In this document: positions 60,388-64,000 of the stretch, piece after piece
How positions within the stretch are numbered: the stretch's first letter is position 1
Layout: each line of letters opens with the position of its first letter
Assembly (NCBI RefSeq): GCF_900109365.1
Contig: NZ_FNZR01000001.1
Coordinates: forward strand, 372,001 to 436,000
From: Parapedobacter koreensis
GTDB lineage: Bacteria > Bacteroidota > Bacteroidia > Sphingobacteriales > Sphingobacteriaceae
Length of the DNA: 64,000 nt
Reading direction: 5' to 3'
Notes under the pieces: generated by a model
Told to the model about the DNA's origin: nothing
The model's input: only the letters and a program-made list of their open reading frames with translations
The model's database searches: none
Position numbers and translations under genes: made by a program

Positions 60388-61980
60388 TCAGTACCCATTG
60401 TTTTGCTCCAGGTTCGGATTAAGTGTCCGTTCACTCGTCGGTATCGGATACAGGCGCATATTCGGGTTGCTATCGGTTTTATATCCCCAGCTGTCTTCAA
60501 ACCTGCCGAAGCGGATCAGGTCGTTCCGGCGCCAGCCCTCCCATGCGAGTTCCCGTGCCCGTTCATCCAGCAATTCAGCGAGTGTAATACTTTCCACCAA
60601 CGGTGCATGTACACGATCCCGTATTTTATTGACCAGTAGCACCGGCGTCTGCAATTCGCCATTCACCGCTGTGGCGGCGGCCCCCCGCAGGATAGCCTCA
60701 GCCTTCATCAAATACACGTCTGCCAGCCGGAATATCGGCATGTCATTGTTCTGATAGCGCGTGCTGGGATTGGCATTTTTATCCGGATAATATTTGATGG
60801 ATCGTACGCCACGTGCCTGCCCCAATACATCATTACCGATATCCATGGTAGCTGGAAACCGCAGCGGCATCTCCGGTGTAAATTCCAGGTGCCACTCAAT
60901 AGCATCGGTACCATCTGCACCTTCATAGGTCTCATCCAGCCCCCTTTTTGTGGCACTGATCGTGATTGGCGTACCATCCCAATTGTATTGCTTGCCAGCC
61001 AGCCACGTGTCATTGCGCAAATCGCCTTCCAAGTTAAACAACGCATAATAATCGGCGATGGTGCTCAATGCGATACTGGGCCTGAAGGGCAGCTCATATT
61101 TCTCCTGAATGGATGTGTGCAATCCGTAGCGGTTGAAATGATTGCCCTCTGCCACGTTGGCATCGTAAGGCACTGCCAAGATGGTTTCCTGAATTTGCGG
61201 GCCGTTCTCAGGCGCAAAGATGCTCATGTAGTCCGCATCAAGACTATACCCACCTTCGCTTAGGATACGGTCGCCTATCTCCACTGATTCAGCATAGCGG
61301 GGAGTTCCAGTATAATATTCGGCATTCAAATACAGCTTTTGCAACAACGCATAGGCAGCAAACTTCGTGGGGCGTCCGTAAGTCAATTGCCCCACCGTGG
61401 TGGTCAAATTGGGCAGTGCCGCATTAAGTTCCTCTTCAATGTAGGCAAATACTTCCGCGCGGGGTGCTGTTGCAGGCGCATCGGTTTCACCGAATGTACG
61501 GATAATGGGTATATTGCCGAAAAGATCCATCATGAAAAAGTAGAAGAGGGCCTTCATCGTCCGTACTTCAGCCACCGTCATTGCCTTGGTCTCCGACTCG
61601 GGTGCCGATTCAAACAGATTGAGTATCCGGTTACAGGTATTGATTCCGCTGAACCCCCAGCTCCACACGTCTTTCACGATGATGTGGTCGGGGTTCCAGG
61701 TATGATAATGCAATGTCCGGAAGCGGCCGCCGTCATCATAATTGCCACCTCTCGCCGGAATGATGGCCGCGTCGGTGGAGTGCTCCTGCAACCGCCAATA
61801 GTCCACCGCATAAAGCGAACGAAGCTGTGTATAGATGGGGCCTGTGGCCGCCACAAAAGACTCCGGCGTGGTAGGGAAGTTGTCCGGTGTATATTCCGAT
61901 TCGATAGCCACATCCAGATCCGTACAGGAAGCCACACCCAACAAGAGTAGTGCAGCATATGTTATCATCGATTTCTTCAT
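60388..61980 (-). CDS. SusD/RagB-family nutrient-binding lipoprotein
   Basis: The 530-residue protein has a lipoprotein signal (MKKSMITYAALLLLGVASC, Cys19). SusD features are the N-terminal DNFPTTPESF, TPR-like helices with EVRTMKALFYFFMMDLFGNI, and a C-terminal RARELAWEGWRRNDLIRFGR ending LNPNLEQNNGY. It caps the SusC barrel encoded immediately upstream and binds the oligomeric substrate at the cell surface. It starts 24 bp after the SusC stop. Confidence 0.95.
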   Translation of the reverse strand: MKKSMITYAALLLLGVASCTDLDVAIESEYTPDNFPTTPESFVAATGPIYTQLRSLYAVDYWRLQEHSTDAAIIPARGGNYDDGGRFRTLHYHTWNPDHIIVKDVWSWGFSGINTCNRILNLFESAPESETKAMTVAEVRTMKALFYFFMMDLFGNIPIIRTFGETDAPATAPRAEVFAYIEEELNAALPNLTTTVGQLTYGRPTKFAAYALLQKLYLNAEYYTGTPRYAESVEIGDRILSEGGYSLDADYMSIFAPENGPQIQETILAVPYDANVAEGNHFNRYGLHTSIQEKYELPFRPSIALSTIADYYALFNLEGDLRNDTWLAGKQYNWDGTPITISATKRGLDETYEGADGTDAIEWHLEFTPEMPLRFPATMDIGNDVLGQARGVRSIKYYPDKNANPSTRYQNNDMPIFRLADVYLMKAEAILRGAAATAVNGELQTPVLLVNKIRDRVHAPLVESITLAELLDERARELAWEGWRRNDLIRFGRFEDSWGYKTDSNPNMRLYPIPTSERTLNPNLEQNNGY

Positions 61981-62004
61981 CGTATTAATCTCCTTAGTTA
62001 TGTA

Positions 62005-64000
62005 TTAAAAAATCACATTCAAGCCAAAAATAAACGAACGGGTTTTCGGATAATAATTCCCGTTGTCGATACCGGGGGTCAGCCCGCCCATGTTGATTTC
62101 GGGATCGATACCCCGATAATCGGTGATGACAAAAAGGTTGTTGCCCGAGGTATAAAGACGCAGCGTGGATGCATTTTTCAATTTGAAGGTATAGCCCAGC
62201 GTCGCATTATCCAGCCGCAGGTACGAACCGCTCTCGATATACCGATCAGACAGCAGGTAGGCGTTGTTGTCATTGGCCGCTTCATCCAACGTAAAGACCG
62301 GTATGTTTGAAAATGTCGCTTCACCCGGGCTGTTCAGGTCGGCCAATGTAGCGTTCATGATTTTATTGCCCGATACCCCCCTCAGGAAGAAGTTGAAGTC
62401 GAAATTTTTATACCGGAAGCTGTTGTTCCAGCCGTAGATAAGTTTAGGTTGCGCATTTCCGGCAAATGTAAAATCATCCGATGTCGGTGCCGTGGTGGGA
62501 TTGCCTTCCCTATCGTAGATCAACGTTACGCCTTCCTCGTTCTTGCCCGCATACCGCCAGGTGTAAAACGTGCCAATGGGATAGCCCTCCTGTACGATCT
62601 GCGAGGAGTTGCCCGACTGCCCCTTGCCACCGAGGTAAGCGGTATAAATCAGCGGCAACTCGAAATTGTCGTTCGAAAGCGAAATCAACTCATTCGTGTT
62701 GTGGGAGAAATTCAGTGACGTTTTCCATGTAAAATTGCCATTGCGCAAGGGCGCGGTATTGAGCTGCACTTCCACGCCGGTATTTTTTACTTCCCCGGCA
62801 TTGGCCGTCAATTGGTTGACGAAATATTGGGTCGTCGATACGGGATATGTCCATATCAAATCGGATGTACGCTTGTCATACCAGTCAACCGAACCGGACA
62901 CCAAGCCGCTAAACAAGCCGAAATCCACGCCGATATTCAGCATGCCTGTACGCTCCCACCTCAGGTCGGGATTGGCATTCTGAAATGGCCCAATGGCATT
63001 GATGAAGCTGCCATTGTAGTAAAACCGCTGCGCCGAACCATACAACAAGGTGGCCGTGAAGGCATCAAATCCCTGCGAATTGCCGGACACGCCATAGCCA
63101 GCTCGCAATTTCAACAAATCCACAGCCGAGACCCCCTGCATGAACCCTTCATTGTGCAGCAGCCAGCCCGCAGATACGGCGGGGAAATAACCCCAGCGGT
63201 TGTTTGCACCGAACGCAGAGGAACCATCCCTGCGGATGGAAGCTTGCAGGAGGTATTTGTTTTGGAACGTATAATTTGCCCGTCCGTAAAATGAAATGAT
63301 GCGTTGGGTTTGTATCCGCATATTGCCGTAGTCTACCGGAACACCAGCTGGCGGATCACCCAATCCGGGATTGTTGTACCCCAGATCGTCGCTCGTAAAG
63401 CCCTGATTGGACGTTTGGAAACCATCGCCAAACTTGTCCTCCTGCCAGGAATAACCGGCCAGCAACTTGACCTCATGTGCACCAAAGAGCCGATCATAAT
63501 TCAAATACGTTTCTAATATCCGTTTAGTGTTGTTCACCGTGTTGCGCACGGCACGGCCGTTGGCATTTTGGTAAATGCCGGATAGGCTGTTATAGTAGTT
63601 ATTGTTAGTGATTTGCTCATCCTGCGCTGAGATGTTTAGCGTATATTTCAAACCGGTGAGGATGTCCACTTCAGCCTGTCCACTTGCCAGCAGGGTTTTG
63701 ACCTTGCCATCAAACGTGTTGTTGTCAATGAGGGATACCGGATTCAGGTAATTGCGCGTACGCGACCAATCCTCAGAGTAGGTGCCATCGGGTCTTTTCA
63801 CCGCTACGGTGGGCAAGTATTTGAGCATGTTGGAATAAACCAGCTCATGCACATTCTCCGTATTGGTGATGCTGTTCACCAATGAAAAATTGAGCCTTAG
63901 GCGATCGTCAAACTGCCGATGCTGGATGTTGGTACGGAGGTTGAACCGCTCCAGGGAAGTACCTTTGATGATGCCTTCATTATCCAGGTAGTTGATGCTC
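62005..64000 (-). CDS. SusC/RagA TonB-linked receptor, 5' part outside the window
   Basis: The open frame continues past the right edge; the visible 664 codons are the C-terminal barrel. SusC strands are evident (YSWQEDKFGDGFQTSNQGF, RANYTFQNKYLLQASIRRDG, FGANNRWGYFPAVSAGWLLH) and the end TRSFIFGLNVIF is a typical barrel terminus. It pairs with the SusD gene 24 bp downstream. Higher GC than the SusC at the left edge indicates a different history. Confidence 0.94.
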   Translation of the reverse strand, partial: SINYLDNEGIIKGTSLERFNLRTNIQHRQFDDRLRLNFSLVNSITNTENVHELVYSNMLKYLPTVAVKRPDGTYSEDWSRTRNYLNPVSLIDNNTFDGKVKTLLASGQAEVDILTGLKYTLNISAQDEQITNNNYYNSLSGIYQNANGRAVRNTVNNTKRILETYLNYDRLFGAHEVKLLAGYSWQEDKFGDGFQTSNQGFTSDDLGYNNPGLGDPPAGVPVDYGNMRIQTQRIISFYGRANYTFQNKYLLQASIRRDGSSAFGANNRWGYFPAVSAGWLLHNEGFMQGVSAVDLLKLRAGYGVSGNSQGFDAFTATLLYGSAQRFYYNGSFINAIGPFQNANPDLRWERTGMLNIGVDFGLFSGLVSGSVDWYDKRTSDLIWTYPVSTTQYFVNQLTANAGEVKNTGVEVQLNTAPLRNGNFTWKTSLNFSHNTNELISLSNDNFELPLIYTAYLGGKGQSGNSSQIVQEGYPIGTFYTWRYAGKNEEGVTLIYDREGNPTTAPTSDDFTFAGNAQPKLIYGWNNSFRYKNFDFNFFLRGVSGNKIMNATLADLNSPGEATFSNIPVFTLDEAANDNNAYLLSDRYIESGSYLRLDNATLGYTFKLKNASTLRLYTSGNNLFVITDYRGIDPEINMGGLTPGIDNGNYYPKTRSFIFGLNVIF

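Overview
The window reads as Bacteroidota, most likely a sphingobacterial genus (Sphingobacteriaceae-like). Evidence: two SusC/RagA TonB-linked receptors, a SusD lipoprotein, promoters of the TTTG-N20-TAnnTTTG type with little Shine-Dalgarno signal, an IntDOT-like tyrosine recombinase, BtgA/BtgB and Mob-type transfer genes, and DUF2807-type proteins. No rRNA, CRISPR array, complete insertion sequence or complete tRNA is visible.

Layout. 1-2508: 5' part of a SusC gene leaving the window, preceded by an odd leader with an overlapping short reading frame and a terminator. 2.8-25.4 kb: accessory DNA with a mobilisation set (coupling protein 17761-19893, relaxase 19911-21209, MobA-like 21191-21601, oriT-like hairpins at 21.7 kb). 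Its cargo includes an SOS-like operon (umuD-umuC-SRAP-small gene), an operon with an alpha-oxoamine synthase, a TetR regulator and a zinc-ribbon protein, paired XRE regulators, an Rpn-like nuclease, several AT-rich unknowns and two divergent modules built around a small paralogous protein (one with an HNH-like partner, one with a HEPN-like partner). 25.4-38.6 kb: what looks like a discrete integrative mobilizable element of about 13.2 kb. It has an integrase, excisionase-like and winged-helix genes, BtgA/BtgB, an array of about ten perfect hairpins, a four- to five-gene unknown operon with a HEPN protein, and a BcgI-like restriction-modification pair. A near-identical 20-bp sequence lies just inside both ends, and a tRNA 3'-end fragment with a terminator lies at the right end.

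39-64 kb reads as ordinary chromosome: a tandem beta-helix enzyme, an ankyrin protein, a MarR plus rifampicin phosphotransferase-like operon, cold-shock proteins, a receiver-domain protein, two metallophosphoesterases, a dissolved inorganic carbon uptake cluster (DabA, DabB, SulP transporter, porin), and a SusC-SusD-phosphoesterase operon running off the right edge.

How parts work together. The two mobile segments carry unrelated relaxases, so they may move separately or have accreted side by side. Much cargo is DNA-damage tolerance or likely phage defence. The best candidates for undescribed biology are the divergent small-paralogue modules at 22.0-25.2 kb, the hairpin array plus unknown operon at 30.2-34.7 kb, the UmuD whose catalytic Ser60 and Lys97 are Cys and Arg, and the SusC leader.
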